From the NCBI GenBank assembly GCA_950097015.1, contig CATNEN010000001.1, forward strand, positions 14,687,001 to 14,751,000: a stretch of 64,000 nt of DNA. The letters are read 5' to 3'. How positions within the stretch are numbered: the stretch's first letter is position 1; each line of letters begins with the position of its first letter. Origin of the DNA: Macrostomum hystrix. Taxonomy: Eukaryota; Platyhelminthes; Macrostomidae. The notes below the pieces were generated by a model. The model did no database searches. It worked only from the letters and a program-made list of their open reading frames with translations, and had not been told where the DNA came from. The translations under genes were made by a program, and so were the position numbers. Below are positions 11,126 to 21,766 of this stretch, in pieces.

Positions 11126-11340
11126 GGCCAAGCGCCCCGCTGGTGGGGGAGCAGGGTAAATTAAATTCGGGGCATATCCTCAAAGTCTACTGTTAGTAGG
11201 CTGTGCTGTATTTTTTGAGCGCAGTATTTGATCGACCGGCTCGAGCCGCCGGTGGGGGAGCAGAGTAAATAAAATTCGGCGCAATTTCCTTACAGTCTAC
11301 TGTTAGTAGGCTGTGCTGTATTTTTTGAGTGCCGTAAAAA
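11126..11340. repeat. Tandem duplication with a shared core
   Basis: Two adjacent copies of about 95 bp (11131-11225 and 11245-11340) share ggtgggggagcag at the left and gtctactgttagtaggctgt toward the right. They differ at several positions. No coding frame is shared. Confidence 0.75.
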
Positions 11341-11351
11341 GCCTATCAGCA

Positions 11352-11500
11352 GATCCGCTCCTGCCCAGCAGGTCCGCTTCTGCCCAGCAGCTCCGCTCCT
11401 GCCCAGCAGCTCCGCTCCTGCCCAGCAGCTCCGCTCCTGCCCAGCAGCTCCGCTCCTGCCCCAGCAGTTCCGCTCCTGCCCAGCAGCTCCGCTCGCCACA
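11352..11500. repeat. GC-rich minisatellite, 19-bp unit
   Basis: About eight copies of a unit containing ctcctgcccagcagctccg. Open frames crossing it on both strands are by-products of the repeat. Confidence 0.85.
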
Positions 11501-11917
11501 CTGCCCCCTCCCTCCTGACCATGCACTTTTCATACGTATGTTTCATTTTGTTGTATGCATGCCGTAAATATAAAGCGGCAGTCACTATAAATAAATAAAA
11601 TTGAACATGCTCATTTAAATTTTCTATTCGTCACCGCTATAAATGGTTTACAAATACATCTCTTCTAGTTTCATTTACTTGACGCATTGACGCAGCTAAA
11701 TCAAATACTTGACACATTGACACAGCTAAAGGTACAGATTTATTATCAATTTCAAAGCGAATATGCATATGAAACATGTTATAAAGCGCATTCAGAAAGT
11801 GAAAAGCCATGATTGAAAAGAAGAGTAACGGAAGTACAGACTTCATTTATATTGCAATGTTTTAGACTTTGAGTGTCATCATGCAAAGACAGTACGTTAT
11901 ACGTTTTTAAGTAAATA

Positions 11918-12690
11918 CAATGAGAGATAGAGAGTTATAGAGAGAGATGGAGAGAGATGGAGAGATTTAGAGAGAGATGGAGAGAGATGGTGAGATATAG
12001 AGAGAGATGGAGAGATTTACAGAGAGATGGAGAGAGATGGTGAGATATAGAGAGAGATGGTGAGATATAGAGAGAGATGGTGAGATATAGAGAGAGATGG
12101 TGAGATATAGAGAGGGATGGTGAGATATAGAGAGGGATGGAGAGAGATGGAGAGATTTAGAGAGAGTTGGAGAGATATAGAGAGAGATGAGATATGATAT
12201 ATAGAGAGAGGTGAGATATAGAGAGAGATGGAGAGATTTAGAGAGAGATGGAGAGATTTAGAGAGATAGAGAGATGGTGAGATATAGAGAGGGATGGAGA
12301 GATTTAGAGAGAGATGGAGAGGGATGGAGAGATGGAGAAATATAGAGAGAGATGAGATATAGAGAGAGGTGAGGTATAGAGAGATGAAGAGATTTAGAGA
12401 GGGATGGAGAGATATAGAGAGAGATGAAGAGATTTAGAGAGATGGAGAGAGATGGTGAGATATAGAGATGGATGGAGAGGGATGGAGAGATTTAGAGAGA
12501 GTTGGGGAGAGATGAAGACATTTAGAGAGAGGTGGAGAGATTTAGAGAGAGATGGAGAGATTTGCAGAGAGATGGAGAGAGATGGTGAGATATAGAGAGA
12601 GATGGTGAGATATAGAGAGAGATGAGATATGATATATAGAGAGAGGTGAGATAAAGAGAGAGATGGTGAGATATAAAGAGATGGTGGAGA
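11918..12690. repeat. GA-rich minisatellite
   Basis: Long purine-rich array of gagagatggagagatttaga-like units of about 18-20 bp, irregular, with longer blocks repeated. The flanks at 11868-11905 and 12697-12750 share the sequence gagtgtcatcatgcaaag, so the array sits between two copies of a flanking repeat. Confidence 0.85.
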
Positions 12691-12888
12691 GAGAGAGTTT
12701 TAGACTTAGAGTGTCATCATGCAAAGACAGTACGGTATACGTTTTTAAGTAAATACAAGAGAGGTCGTGAGGTACGACTAGTTGTATGTGCCAGGTTTAC
12801 TGTAAAATTTACATATGTACATATGTTTAATGTACATAAACATGTACATCAATGCAGAGAATAGAGATCGAGTGAGATAGAATCCAGA

Positions 12889-13060
12889 TGTATATGGAAT
12901 GAGGTACATTAGATTTGAGATTGTAAACGAGATGAAGCAAAGATATGAGATATGAGATGTATATGGATTGAGGTACATTAGATTTGAGATTGTAAACGAG
13001 ATGAAGCAAAGATATGAGATATGAGATGTACATGGATTGAGGTACATTAGATTTGGGATT
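12889..13060. repeat. 69-bp tandem repeat, about 2.5 copies
   Basis: Units of 69 bp start gatgtatatggattgaggta and end agatatgagatatga. The period was measured directly between the second and third copies (about 12957 and 13026). Confidence 0.85.
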
Positions 13061-13120
13061 TGGGAATCTTTAGTATTTAACAACAATTAGCTATCAAAAC
13101 TTAACATTGCCCAACCTCAG

Positions 13121-13393
13121 ACAGGAATTTTTGGCTGTGGGAGTTTCTGTACCACTTACTCGAAACTCCGTCTGTCGCTGACCTGTCGCCACCATGCTTG
13201 CGCTGGGAGAACAAGCTGGAGGGCGTTTTCTAAATTCTAAACCCAACCGGCCTAGCAGAGGCCTGGGGCAGTCACAAGCGGCGGGACATGAGCTTTGAAA
13301 CGATGAAGCGAGCGCTGAGGCATTACTACGAGGACAAGCTTATCACCAAGACCCACCCAAGAGACAAGCACTTTTACTAATTTCACTTCGACC
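13121..13393 (+). pseudogene. ETS-domain pseudo-exon
   Basis: One frame reads an almost complete ETS DNA-binding domain: FWLWEFLYHLLETPS, then LRWENKLEGVF, ILNPTGLAEAWGSHK, MSFETMKRALRHYYEDKLI and DKHFY. The invariant Trp repeat and the RALRHYY recognition helix are present. Two in-frame TAA codons interrupt it (13231-13233 and 13378-13380), the first at a position normally occupied by Arg (VFRI/VFKI). Upstream is an acceptor-like ccaacctcag, so it looks like a copied genomic exon, not an intronless retrocopy. It probably arose from an ELF/Yan-like ETS gene elsewhere in the genome and is not functional. Confidence 0.75.
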
Positions 13394-13486
13394 ACGAGAA
13401 AGTAAAACTTTTTTTAGAAAAATGACAGACAAAATGACACCCAAATCAGAAATCCCATAGTTTAATTAATACCTCAGAAATCCCTA

Positions 13487-14035
13487 CGTTGCCCTAGAAA
13501 TCACATGATCCAGACAAATAGACAATGACTCAGAATTACATCACGGATTGTCTGATTGTCAGTTGCGCTACTTCACTCATGTAAACAAGTAAGAGATCTG
13601 AAATGTCCAGCTAGCGGTGTACTGCAGTATTAAATATGAATTGGGTTTTGTTTTTCTTGCTTTTTTATTTTAAGTGTAACACTACCTGTGCTAGAATAAA
13701 TACACCTGTGTTGACAGTCATTTTTTAATTCACACGCTCGTTGCGAGGAGTTTTTTTGAAAACTAGCTAATTGTTGAGAGGTCCTCGAAGAAAATAATCT
13801 ACCTTGTTTGCTTATGAGGTTTGTTTTTAGATAAGGCACATTTGAGGGAATCTAGGCTGAACATGACATCTAAAACCACAGATAGGAATTCTAGAACAGA
13901 ATTCATTTCACGAGTGAAGCGGGGATGCACATTACCCAACAATACCCTAGAAATCACATGATCCAGACAATGACTCAGAAATACAGTACGGATTGTCCGA
14001 TTCTCAGTTGCGTTACTTCACTCATGAAAACTATT
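13487..14035. repeat. Direct repeat pair of about 100 bp
   Basis: 13487-13590 and 13931-14035 share ccctagaaatcacatgatcc, the block around caatgactcagaa, and gttacttcactcatg with about 90 percent agreement by eye. They bracket the copy of the HES upstream flank (13705-13935). Confidence 0.75.
13705..13935 (+). promoter_or_regulatory. Duplicate of the HES-like gene upstream flank
   Basis: About 230 bp matches 18462-18660, directly upstream of the bHLH gene, in the same orientation. Shared blocks include cacctgtgttgacagtcatt, attgttgagaggtcct, aggtttgtttttaga and ttcacgagtgaagcgggga. There is no bHLH frame after this copy. It may be the remains of a second paralogue whose coding part was lost, or a dispersed repeat that serves as promoter at 18.5 kb. 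Confidence 0.6.
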
Positions 14036-14596
14036 TTTTCTGACGGATATGTTTTGTTCTGTTTTCTCGTGTTTTCTCATATTCCCCATGCATGACTTAT
14101 CATCTGTAATTAAACCTTGATTTTGAAGACATGTAATTAAGACAGACTGGTTCCTATAAAAGTATGAGATAACTACAAGTACTTATAAATGCTATATAAA
14201 TGCTACTTATAAATACTATAAATAAACTAATTGTTGCTGCACATTATTTCATAAACTACAACAAACAAAACAAAAAGATTATTCAACCTTGTTGCGAGCG
14301 CAGCCGTGGAACTCCATTGACATGACATGAGTCCGTGAAGGTCGCTGATCGTTATCTAACCTGCTAAACTCGGCCAGATACAGCTCGCCGGGATGCTGGG
14401 CCAACTGCTACTCGACGCTGAGTAGCTGATTGAATTAGAATAGACACTAATATCAATGTCATCCGCAGCTTCCGTTTCTTGACACGCCTGACCGTGTACC
14501 AGGCGTCAGGTGTTCATGGAGAACGTCTGGAAAAAATATGGAATGTTTCAAAACCAATTTACATATTTATCTTTGTCTATAACGATTGCCTGTAAT
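14036..14596. other. Intergenic; one faint minus-strand coding trace
   Basis: No confident gene. On the minus strand at about 14275-14425 a frame reads AQHPGELYLAEFSRLDN and onward, with an in-frame TAG just upstream. It could be a decayed exon; no family recognised. Confidence 0.2.
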
Positions 14597-14876
14597 CAGA
14601 TGGGAAGCATGCTAATCTTTTAAGTGAGCTAGCTTAAGGGTCGGAGAGTAAATGTTAGTAGCAGCTTAGTATAAATGTTAGTTGAAATGAAAAAATGAAC
14701 TTTTGCTACGAATTGTAGCAAACTCTTAGCTACAGGGACACAGAGGTCAGATGGTAAGCATGCGAATCTTTTAAGTGTTAGCCAGCTTAAGGGTCAGAGT
14801 GTAACTGTTAGTAGCAGCATAGTATAAATGTTAGTAGAAATGAAAAAAATGTACTTTTGCTACGAATTGTAGCAAA
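14597..14876. repeat. Tandem duplication, about 127 bp units, 150 bp apart
   Basis: 14597-14723 and 14748-14876 match over nearly their full length: both contain aatcttttaagtg, agcttaagggtc, gttagtagcagc and ttgctacgaattgtagcaaa. Confidence 0.8.
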
Positions 14877-15572
14877 GCAGGCAAGCAAAGCAAGTGAGCA
14901 AGTGCAGGAATACGAAGCAAAGAGTGCTCGATAAATATGTTGGTTATCATGCTAAGCTAAAGCTAAGAAGCTAAACATTTAGGCTGTGCATCAAGCTAAT
15001 AAATAAATATGAGTGAAATAAAGGAAGACAACAAGCAAAGATGTATTCAAAAATATTCAAAATATTCCTATCGAACTCCTGAAATCCTGAAATCCTATCG
15101 AAATCCTGAATTCTGAAATGACGTCGTGGGAGGTTTCAAGGTGTATTAGCAGCTCGTTATTGGACAGTATGAAGATGGAGTGAGGGGTTATCTTCGTACG
15201 CAGTTGCTATCTGCTTCTTTAAATTTGCAGATAAACTTGCTATAAGGCTTGGAGGATGGCTCATGCAATTTTCTGGTTAAACATGAACACGACAAGACAC
15301 GACATATAACATTATGGCTACAATCATATCAAATGTGAGTACATTTGCTTTACGTTGTAATATTGCATTAGCATTTTAGTGTGACAATCGCATTTTGATA
15401 AATGGTGCTATAATGGCTAAAAGTAAATATTGTTTTACCAGAGTCAATGAAAACTTACACCTGCAAACTAGTATAATTTTACTACTATAGCGCTTATTTA
15501 AAGAATTAGCGATTAAGAATTAAGAATTAAGGAATAAAGGTATCACATATAGGTAGCTTAGACAAACCTCAT
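14877..15572. other. AT-rich intergenic DNA
   Basis: No coding frame, RNA gene or repeat array was recognised. Confidence 0.4.
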
Positions 15573-15773
15573 CTATTTCTTCTGAGAGGGAGGGCACCGG
15601 GGCCTCGGCGGCGTGAACTTGGTGGCAGCCCCGGCCCCTCCCTTCTCCTTCCACCACTGGACCTTACCTGCGTGGTCCACTGTGGTGGGCCGCAGCTGCC
15701 AAGGGCTAGTCGGCTGCGGCTGCTGCTGTGGCTGCTGCTGTGGCTGCTGCTGTGGCTGCTGCTGCTTATCCAT
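15573..15773 (-). CDS. Candidate small exon with a PQQQ repeat
   Basis: A minus-strand frame begins with ATG at 15773 and codes MDKQQQPQQQPQQQ, a short PQQQ repeat, then SPWQLRPTTVDHAGKVQWW. A perfect donor (CACGCAG then GTAAGG) lies inside it near 15667, so a first exon from 15773 to about 15668 encoding some 35 residues is more likely than the full 66-codon ORF. GC content is much higher than the surroundings, supporting coding or regulatory use. No downstream exon was found and no function is assigned. Confidence 0.3.
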   Translation of the reverse strand: MDKQQQPQQQPQQQPQQQPQPTSPWQLRPTTVDHAGKVQWWKEKGGAGAATKFTPPRPRCPPSQKK

Positions 15774-16367
15774 AATAGGTGTGAACTAATCTGCTGTAAC
15801 TCGGAATAAAATAAGAGCTATTACTCTGAAATCTCCGAATTCTCTGAAAATTGTAAAGTAAATAAGTAAAAGTAAAGGTAAAGCAAAAGTAGAAGTGAAT
15901 AAGAGTAAAATAAGTGTATCAAAGAGTGTTTAAAATGTTCAAATGGATTTAAGGTAGTTAAAGGATGGTAAAAGTGTATAGCTTGGTTTCACTAGCTAGA
16001 GAAGCCTAGCTTTTAGCTCAATGCTCCTGAGCTGCAGCTCATTGCTCATGGATGATGTCAGAGGCATTTCAGCTGAAAGCTTGAAATAAAAGTGAAATGT
16101 GGCTACAAATATTTGAAGAGTCTGAAAGGAATTAAGGATTCAAGAAAGTCAAAGCAGTTAAAAGGATGGTAAAAACTTAGCAAACTGCAGTGAGGTGTAG
16201 TACATCTTAACTGGTCCTTATCACACAAGCTGGAATGGTGGCTTTGCTTGCTATCTTCAGGCTGGCATCTGAGAACTTGTAAGGCTTGGCTAATCATTTG
16301 TTGTAAAGTGTTTGCTAGATACCCAACCCAAAATTGTTGGTTAGCTCCTGCAAAGCAATAACAATTG
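15774..16367. other. Intergenic; old relative of the duplicated block
   Basis: 16200-16360 resembles the block at 16460-16660 in order and short words (cttatcacac, ggcatctgagaact, atacccaac) but is strongly diverged. No gene seen. Confidence 0.4.
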
Positions 16368-17315
16368 ATCCCAGTGTACACTAGAGTTATTTGGTCTGGT
16401 ACAGTTATATAACTTTGCTATGAAATTTCCTTATAATGACTATATATTTATCAACTTTATTTTACCAGGTCTTTATCACACTGGCTCACTAGCTGGAATT
16501 GTGGCATCTGGCTGTCTTCACTCTCATGGCATAGCTAAGGGCATATGAGAACTAATCACATATGATTAAAGGCTATGGTAAGTGCTTGAGTACATAATCA
16601 TTTTTAGTGTTAGCCCAACGCAGCCCAAGATACCCAACACACAATTGCTGGTTGCTTGAGCTCTTAGTTTTGATAATGCATGCACAGTAGTTTGCCTTGA
16701 GCTATTGGTTTTGATACTGCATGAGCAGTAGTTTGCCTTGAAACTGCTGTTTATGAAATTCTCTCCTCTCCTCTCCCCCTCCTCTTCTCCTCTCCTCTCC
16801 TCCTCTTTTCCTCTCCTCTCCTCTCCTCTCCCCCTCCTCTTCTCCTCTCCTCTCCCCCTCCTCTCCCCCTCTCCTCTCCTTTCCTCTGCTCTGCTCTCCT
16901 CTCCTCTTCTCTGCTCTCTTCTCTCCTCTCCTCTCCTCTGCTCTGCTCTTCTCTCCTCTCCCCCTCTCCCCTCCTTTCCTTTACTCTTCTCTGCTCTTCT
17001 TTCCTCTCTTCTTTCCTCTCCTCTTCTCTCCTCTCCTTTTTTCTCCTCTTCTCTTTTTGTTTCTACAAGGAATATATGTGATCCTAGTGTACACTAGAGT
17101 TATTTGGTCTGGTACAGTTTTGCTATGAAATTTCCTCTATTTATTTATCAACTTTATTTTACCAGGTCTTTATCACACTGGCTCACTAGCTGGAATTGTG
17201 GTATTTGGTTGTCTTCACTCTCATGGCATAGCTAAGTGCATATGAGAACTAATCACAAATGATTAAAGGCTATGGTAAGTGCTTGAGTACATAATCATTT
17301 TTATTGTTAGCCCAA
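16368..17315. repeat. 250-bp direct duplication around a pyrimidine tract
   Basis: 16368-16621 and 17080-17315 are near-identical (shared gtgtacactagagttatttg, ggctcactagctggaattgt, gctatggtaagtgcttgagt). They flank the tract at 16758-17060. Confidence 0.85.
16758..17060. repeat. Polypyrimidine (CTCTC)n tract
   Basis: About 300 bases almost purely C and T on the plus strand (ctcctctcctctcc units). Such mirror-like homopurine/homopyrimidine DNA can form triplexes; that is general knowledge, not shown here. Confidence 0.9.
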
Positions 17316-18461
17316 CACTGTACATTTATGCTCAAGCCCCGTACATAGTTAATACCAGCCCTGTGTAATTCCCTCAATTGTGGTCCTATTTAACCTATGA
17401 GCAACATTCCTCTTTCATCTCTTATCAGCATTCTGCCCCTTCTTGCCTAGCTATAGATCTAAATATAAACAGCAAACCAACTGTCTCACACCTCTCACCT
17501 AACAGGACAAGGAGAGCCTATCTAACAGGACAAGGAGTCCCAAGAATCTGAGTCTGGTGTTGAAGCTGAATGGCCAACAATCAACAACAGCCTGCTGAGT
17601 GCCAACCAAAAAGATATGATTGACTAACTGTGAATAAACTAATCTTGTTCTGAATGCCTTTATGAATATTGATTAAACTGAGGCCCTCTTTTTATCCCTA
17701 GTTGACATTTCAAAATTTGCTATTAAAGATAAACACAGAACTTGAGCTGCTATAAGAGACTTAAAGGTAAAATAGTAAAAAATGTGCCTTCTGTAAAAAC
17801 TGTAGCCACAGTGCATAAATAATTAAAAACACACACAAACTTCATAAGAACACACTTTGCTGCTATATTCATATAACATATACTCTAAATACAAATGCCA
17901 ACTCAAATAATTATGAGATGGCTGAAATTCCTAGCAATTATAAATGCTTGAAACAATAATTTACTTTGCAAAATAACTTTTCCTATGTTTCGTGAAGAAA
18001 TAGCAGGAAAAAATCTCAATTTAATTAATTTCAGTGTCAAGTTTGTTGATCGGTTTGAAATTCACACGTGAATTACCTATCAGTTTAACGGAGAAGTGAA
18101 AGTAAAAACGAAGGTTTGCAGTGCATTGCAGCTTAAAAAGTTATTTGCTCGAGCCAAAATAAACGTAATTCTCAAATTCTATGTCTGAAATATGTTTCTG
18201 ATTTTCTAACTATTGCTGTGTGACTGGCTTTTTGAAGGGCAAAAACACTTTTTGACTGGCTGTTGTTAAGCCAAAGTGGCGTCAAGACTGACAATGCCGT
18301 AGCAAATTAGCGCTGTACACTGTGAAAGTTCTAACTACAACTATGTAATGCTGGTGCAATTACAGTTAATTGTCACATTCTCAATCGCAATCTCAAAGGG
18401 AACAACGTCTCAGAGAACTTTAAGCCCGTCAGAACTTCAGAATAAAGCCGCCTGTCCACCT
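17316..18461. other. Intergenic DNA upstream of the HES-like gene
   Basis: No gene found. A perfect E-box (CACGTG) occurs within attcacacgtgaatt near 18063. Confidence 0.4.
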
Positions 18462-18730
18462 GTGTTGACAGTCATTTTTTAATTCACACGCTTGCTGAAA
18501 CGAGCGTTTTTGTGAACTCTAATTGTTGAGAGGTCCTGAAAGAATTGGTGATATTTCTTGTTTATTTATGAGGTTTGTTTTTAGAGATAAGGCACATTTT
18601 GGAGAATCTAGGCGGAACATGACAGCTAAAACTTCATTTCACGAGTGAAGCGGGGATAGAGGAAACAGGAAGCCGGGGGTTGGCGGTGGGGGTGTACTTA
18701 TAAACTCGGGCGGCGGCCGGTCGATGGCAA
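18462..18730 (+). promoter_or_regulatory. Putative HES-like gene promoter
   Basis: A TATA box (TATAAA, 18699-18704) lies in a GC-rich stretch about 80 bp before the ATG, which places transcription start near 18730. An N-box (CACGAG, the class C site bound by HES proteins) lies in ttcacgagtgaagcgg near 18637 and is kept in the duplicated flank at 13.9 kb. Autorepression is a reasonable inference for this family but is not shown. Confidence 0.5.
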
Positions 18731-18783
18731 AATTTCGAGCTCCGAATTAAAAAAACAGACGAACCACACGCCCAGAAGAGTTG

Positions 18784-19137
18784 ATGGAGCATAGGAGAAT
18801 CAGCAAGCAGGTGATGGAGCGGCAGCGCAGAGCCAGAATTAATGCCAGCTTCGAAAAACTCATACAGCTGCTGAAGGCCAACAAGGTGATAAAACCGTAC
18901 CGGCTTCAGCGTCTAGAGAAGGCCGAAATCCTGGAGCTGACTGTCGAGCTGCTGCTGAATGGCTCAGCCAAGACTCAATCTGCGGCCATAAGCTTCTGCT
19001 GCAAGTCTTCGGCCTCATCAACGGTGTCGGCTTTGTCTACTGACGAAGAATCTAGCCAGTCGATGGACCAGCATCAGCAGCAGCAGCAGCAGCATCAGCA
19101 TCAGGATAAAGCCCAGCCTTTGTGGCGTCCTTGGTAA
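18784..19137 (+). CDS. Hairy/E(spl)-like bHLH repressor, short, WRPW end
   Basis: A single-exon frame of 117 codons encodes a transcriptional repressor of the HES family. The basic region (RRISKQVMERQRRARIN, about residues 4-20) leads into helix 1 (ASFEKLIQLL). After the loop, helix 2 is RLEKAEILELTVELLL (about 42-58). A Ser-rich stretch and a Q/H tract follow. The last four residues are WRPW, the Groucho-recruiting tetrapeptide. The start is ATG 18784, just after an in-frame TTG. No Orange domain is apparent, and at 117 residues it is shorter than most HES proteins. The Pro that marks the HES basic region (K-P-x-M-E) is Gln here (KQVME), which may alter site preference. It is expected to act in the nucleus, commonly under Notch control. 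Confidence 0.9.
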   Translation: MEHRRISKQVMERQRRARINASFEKLIQLLKANKVIKPYRLQRLEKAEILELTVELLLNGSAKTQSAAISFCCKSSASSTVSALSTDEESSQSMDQHQQQQQQHQHQDKAQPLWRPW

Positions 19138-19382
19138 CCGGCCCCTGGCAACAGCATGCGGCATTACAAGTCAACTTAGTGAACTTGTTTCGTTATTTTT
19201 CGTTATTCAGTTGTGCCCAGTGCTCATGTGCTCATAAATATATGTGTGCTCGTATGCTCATAATTGTGTTCAGACCTGTAGACGCTGCACTTTTACGGCC
19301 TTCCAGTTGGTCTTTCTTGACGTGCTTGGTGTCGTGGAGCTGCTGCTTTCTCTTCCTGGAGATTCTATGATGAGAATCTATG

Positions 19383-19907
19383 ATGAAAACTAGGATGAGA
19401 ATCTAGGATGAGAATATAAAATGAGAATCCAGGATGAGAATCGTAAATACAATGCAACTCGGATACCTGCGAAATATACTGCATCTCACTACCACACTTC
19501 CTCTCACTCTGCTGCATCTCACTACCACACTTCCTCTCACCCTACTGATCTCCATTTCACCCTACTGATCTCCCTCACAGAAATGATCTCCTACACGACT
19601 GAGTTGGTTTCATGATTTCAAATGATTTCCACTCGAACTTATTAACCTGGAAAGTCACCTAGAAAATTTTATCTTAACTCTGACTATGTCAGTACACTAT
19701 ATGGCTGTCGTCGGTGTCCCAATAGATTTGAGCACAGTTTATCGAGTCGGATTCAATTGAAAATCAATCTAGAAATGATTTCCTGCACGACTGAGTTGGC
19801 TTCATGATTTCAAATGATTTCCACTCGAACTTATTAACCTGGAAAGTCACCTAGAAAATTTTATCTTAACTCTGACTATGTCAGTACACTATATGGCTGT
19901 CGTCGGT
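19383..19907. repeat. Short repeats and a 138-bp direct duplication
   Basis: 19383-19445 holds about five aggatgagaatct units of 13-15 bp. 19580-19717 and 19769-19907 are near-identical copies sharing gatttcaaatgatttccact, cctggaaagtcacctag and the block ending gctgtcgtcggt. Confidence 0.8.
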
Positions 19908-19919
19908 TTTTATTATTGC

Positions 19920-20185
19920 ATTTTTCGAGCTAGTAGAACCTACGAGCAAGAAATTGAATCCAACTGAATCGGGGCCTCACGGCTAGTAGTCTATGGCAAA
20001 AACTGTTTCAAAGCGTCAAACAAGAAAATCATGTACTGAAATGCGTGCTTGAAGGATTCACTTGCTTGACGCTTTCACACAGTTTTTGCCATAGATTACT
20101 AGCAGAGAAGCTCCGATTGCATGCACTTTTCTATTTTGCATTCGTTTGCTTGCTCGTAGGCTCTTTTAGCTTGCAGAAAGCTACA
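19920..20185. repeat. Imperfect inverted repeat (MITE-like hairpin)
   Basis: The inner arms 19983-20024 and 20061-20102 pair at about 37 of 42 positions around a 36-base loop; each contains tctatggcaaaaactg. Weaker complementarity extends outward through cctacgagcaag (left) and its complement (right). It lies just past the 3' end of the first tyrosine-recombinase gene. Confidence 0.75.
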
Positions 20186-20282
20186 TTCATCCATGCATTA
20201 AATAACCATGAACACAAATCCAGAACAGGAGCAATTGAATGTCACTGCCTATCAACGTTACTGCACATGTCAAAGACGCCTA

Positions 20283-20368
20283 TTACTTACTCACCCCGAA
20301 CTTAAACGTGCAGTTTTCAAACCAGCCATTTTCGAAAATACGAGACACTTGGGCCTGGGTGTTCATCA
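20283..20368 (-). CDS. Crypton-like recombinase A, C-terminal exon
   Basis: The acceptor is attattgcag and the exon starts at 20368 with TG, completing the G left by the exon above (donor GTAAGT at 20472). The residues include RIFENGWFENCTFKFG, the aromatic/NCTF tail typical of Crypton-derived proteins and matching the NCTFGKM end of recombinase B. The frame stops at 20283-20285. A GTGAGT immediately after GGG could instead be a donor to one more exon. Confidence 0.6.
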
Positions 20369-20472
20369 CTGCAATAATTGAAAGCGAAACTGTTTTGACA
20401 CCAAATGAACATTCATTCACCGACAAACATTTTCTGATAAATAAACATTCATTTAATTACTCATAAACTTAC

Positions 20473-21766
20473 CACTTGAAAGATGCACTTCATTAGCCGG
20501 CTTGACTTCGACAGGTGAGATACCGTCGACACCTGTCTCAATGCACGACATGTTTACGCCGTTCGATTGCTTGGGAACCTCGATAGGACGCTCTAAGGCG
20601 CCGCTTACAGCCGTCGACGCTTCAAAAACTGCGTGGTCGCGCTTCCTTGCTAGATATCGGCGCACCGTTTTTTCGCTCTTCTGACCTGTGATGCACATGA
20701 TATCGTTCATTCCATGGCCAGTCTCGTGCAAGTCCGCGATTCGCGTCACCCGTATGCAATGATTTGTATACTCTCGAGATAGACTACACTGCTTGCTAAG
20801 CCGTTTCATCAGTGAGGTGAACCAATTGATGCCACGTACCTGCTGAGATGAGAAACGCAGACAACCCGTCGTCTTGTCATTCGGTAGTGCTCTTGGGAAT
20901 AAGCAGTTGTCCTTGCGATCCGATGGGAGCAGCGAAATGTATTTATTCACCAGGTCCAGCTGCTTCCCATACAGCCTAGCTTGTTTCGAGCTGTCGTCCT
21001 TACAACGCGTAGGATCGGAACTTTGATTCTTCGTAGGCAGTATTGGAAGCGACATATAGGGTCTGCCATCAGCATCCACCTTCATCAACAGACTGCTTGC
21101 TGCCTTCAGTGCCGGCATGTGCTCTTGCCCACGTTCTCCAAAAACGTACATAATGGTGAACAATACCTCATCCTGCAACTTCTCAGCGGTACTTCCATCG
21201 AAATATGCTCGCAACTTTGTTAGATCAGCTTCCTCGATAGCCTCAAATTGCTTGGTAGCGCCTCCAGCATTGTGGAATTCCCTCACCTTCACTCTTAGCA
21301 TGCGATTGGAGCTCGCAAACTCTTCTCCGCCAATGAAGTTGATAGAGCGCTTCAGAATTACGAGGTTAAAGTACCGGTGTATCCCAGCTTTAATGCACAC
21401 AAGACTTGATGGCGAATACTTTTCACCGTCCGTCCTCTGTAGACCGAAATAATAATAGCGCAAGTACTCATTCAGCTTCCACACTTCCATCGTCACAGGC
21501 GACTCCTCGGTTGTCTCAGAGAGAAACTTCACGAAAGCCTACCCATGCCGATTCATCTGGTCCACAGTTGACTTTGGCAGTGACTGAATTTCTACGCCAT
21601 CCATTCTCGAACTCAGGTCCATGTCGTCGCCCGCCACCTCCGGAAGTTCGGGCAGTTCTTCAGTGCCATGATCGTTCTCAAGCCACTTAATGAAATCACT
21701 CAGGGCCTGGTCATCGTTATGTTCTCCATGCATGCTTATCTTCGACAAAAGTTGCAGCTCGTCCAT
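20473..21766 (-). CDS. Crypton-like tyrosine recombinase A, main exon with in-frame TAG
   Basis: ATG at 21766 opens a frame of 431 codons interrupted only by TAG at 21541-21539 (codon 76). Before the stop is an acidic N-terminal segment ending IQSLPKSTVDQMNRHG. After it come the core-binding helices (YSPSSLVCIKAGIHRYF) and the catalytic domain, as in animal Crypton / DUF3504 proteins. Active-site residues are visible: Arg in FGERGQEH (about 212), H-x-x-R in NHCIR (336, 339) and the Tyr nucleophile in VRRYL (371). The residue usually His or Trp before the Tyr is Gln (TGQKS). The exon ends in an exact donor in phase 1. Such enzymes move circular DNA by site-specific recombination. The stop makes it either a pseudogene or a readthrough product. 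Confidence 0.8.

Noticed and set aside
11290-11585. Gly/Ala-rich ORFs on both strands
   Set aside because: Translation of the 19-bp minisatellite only.
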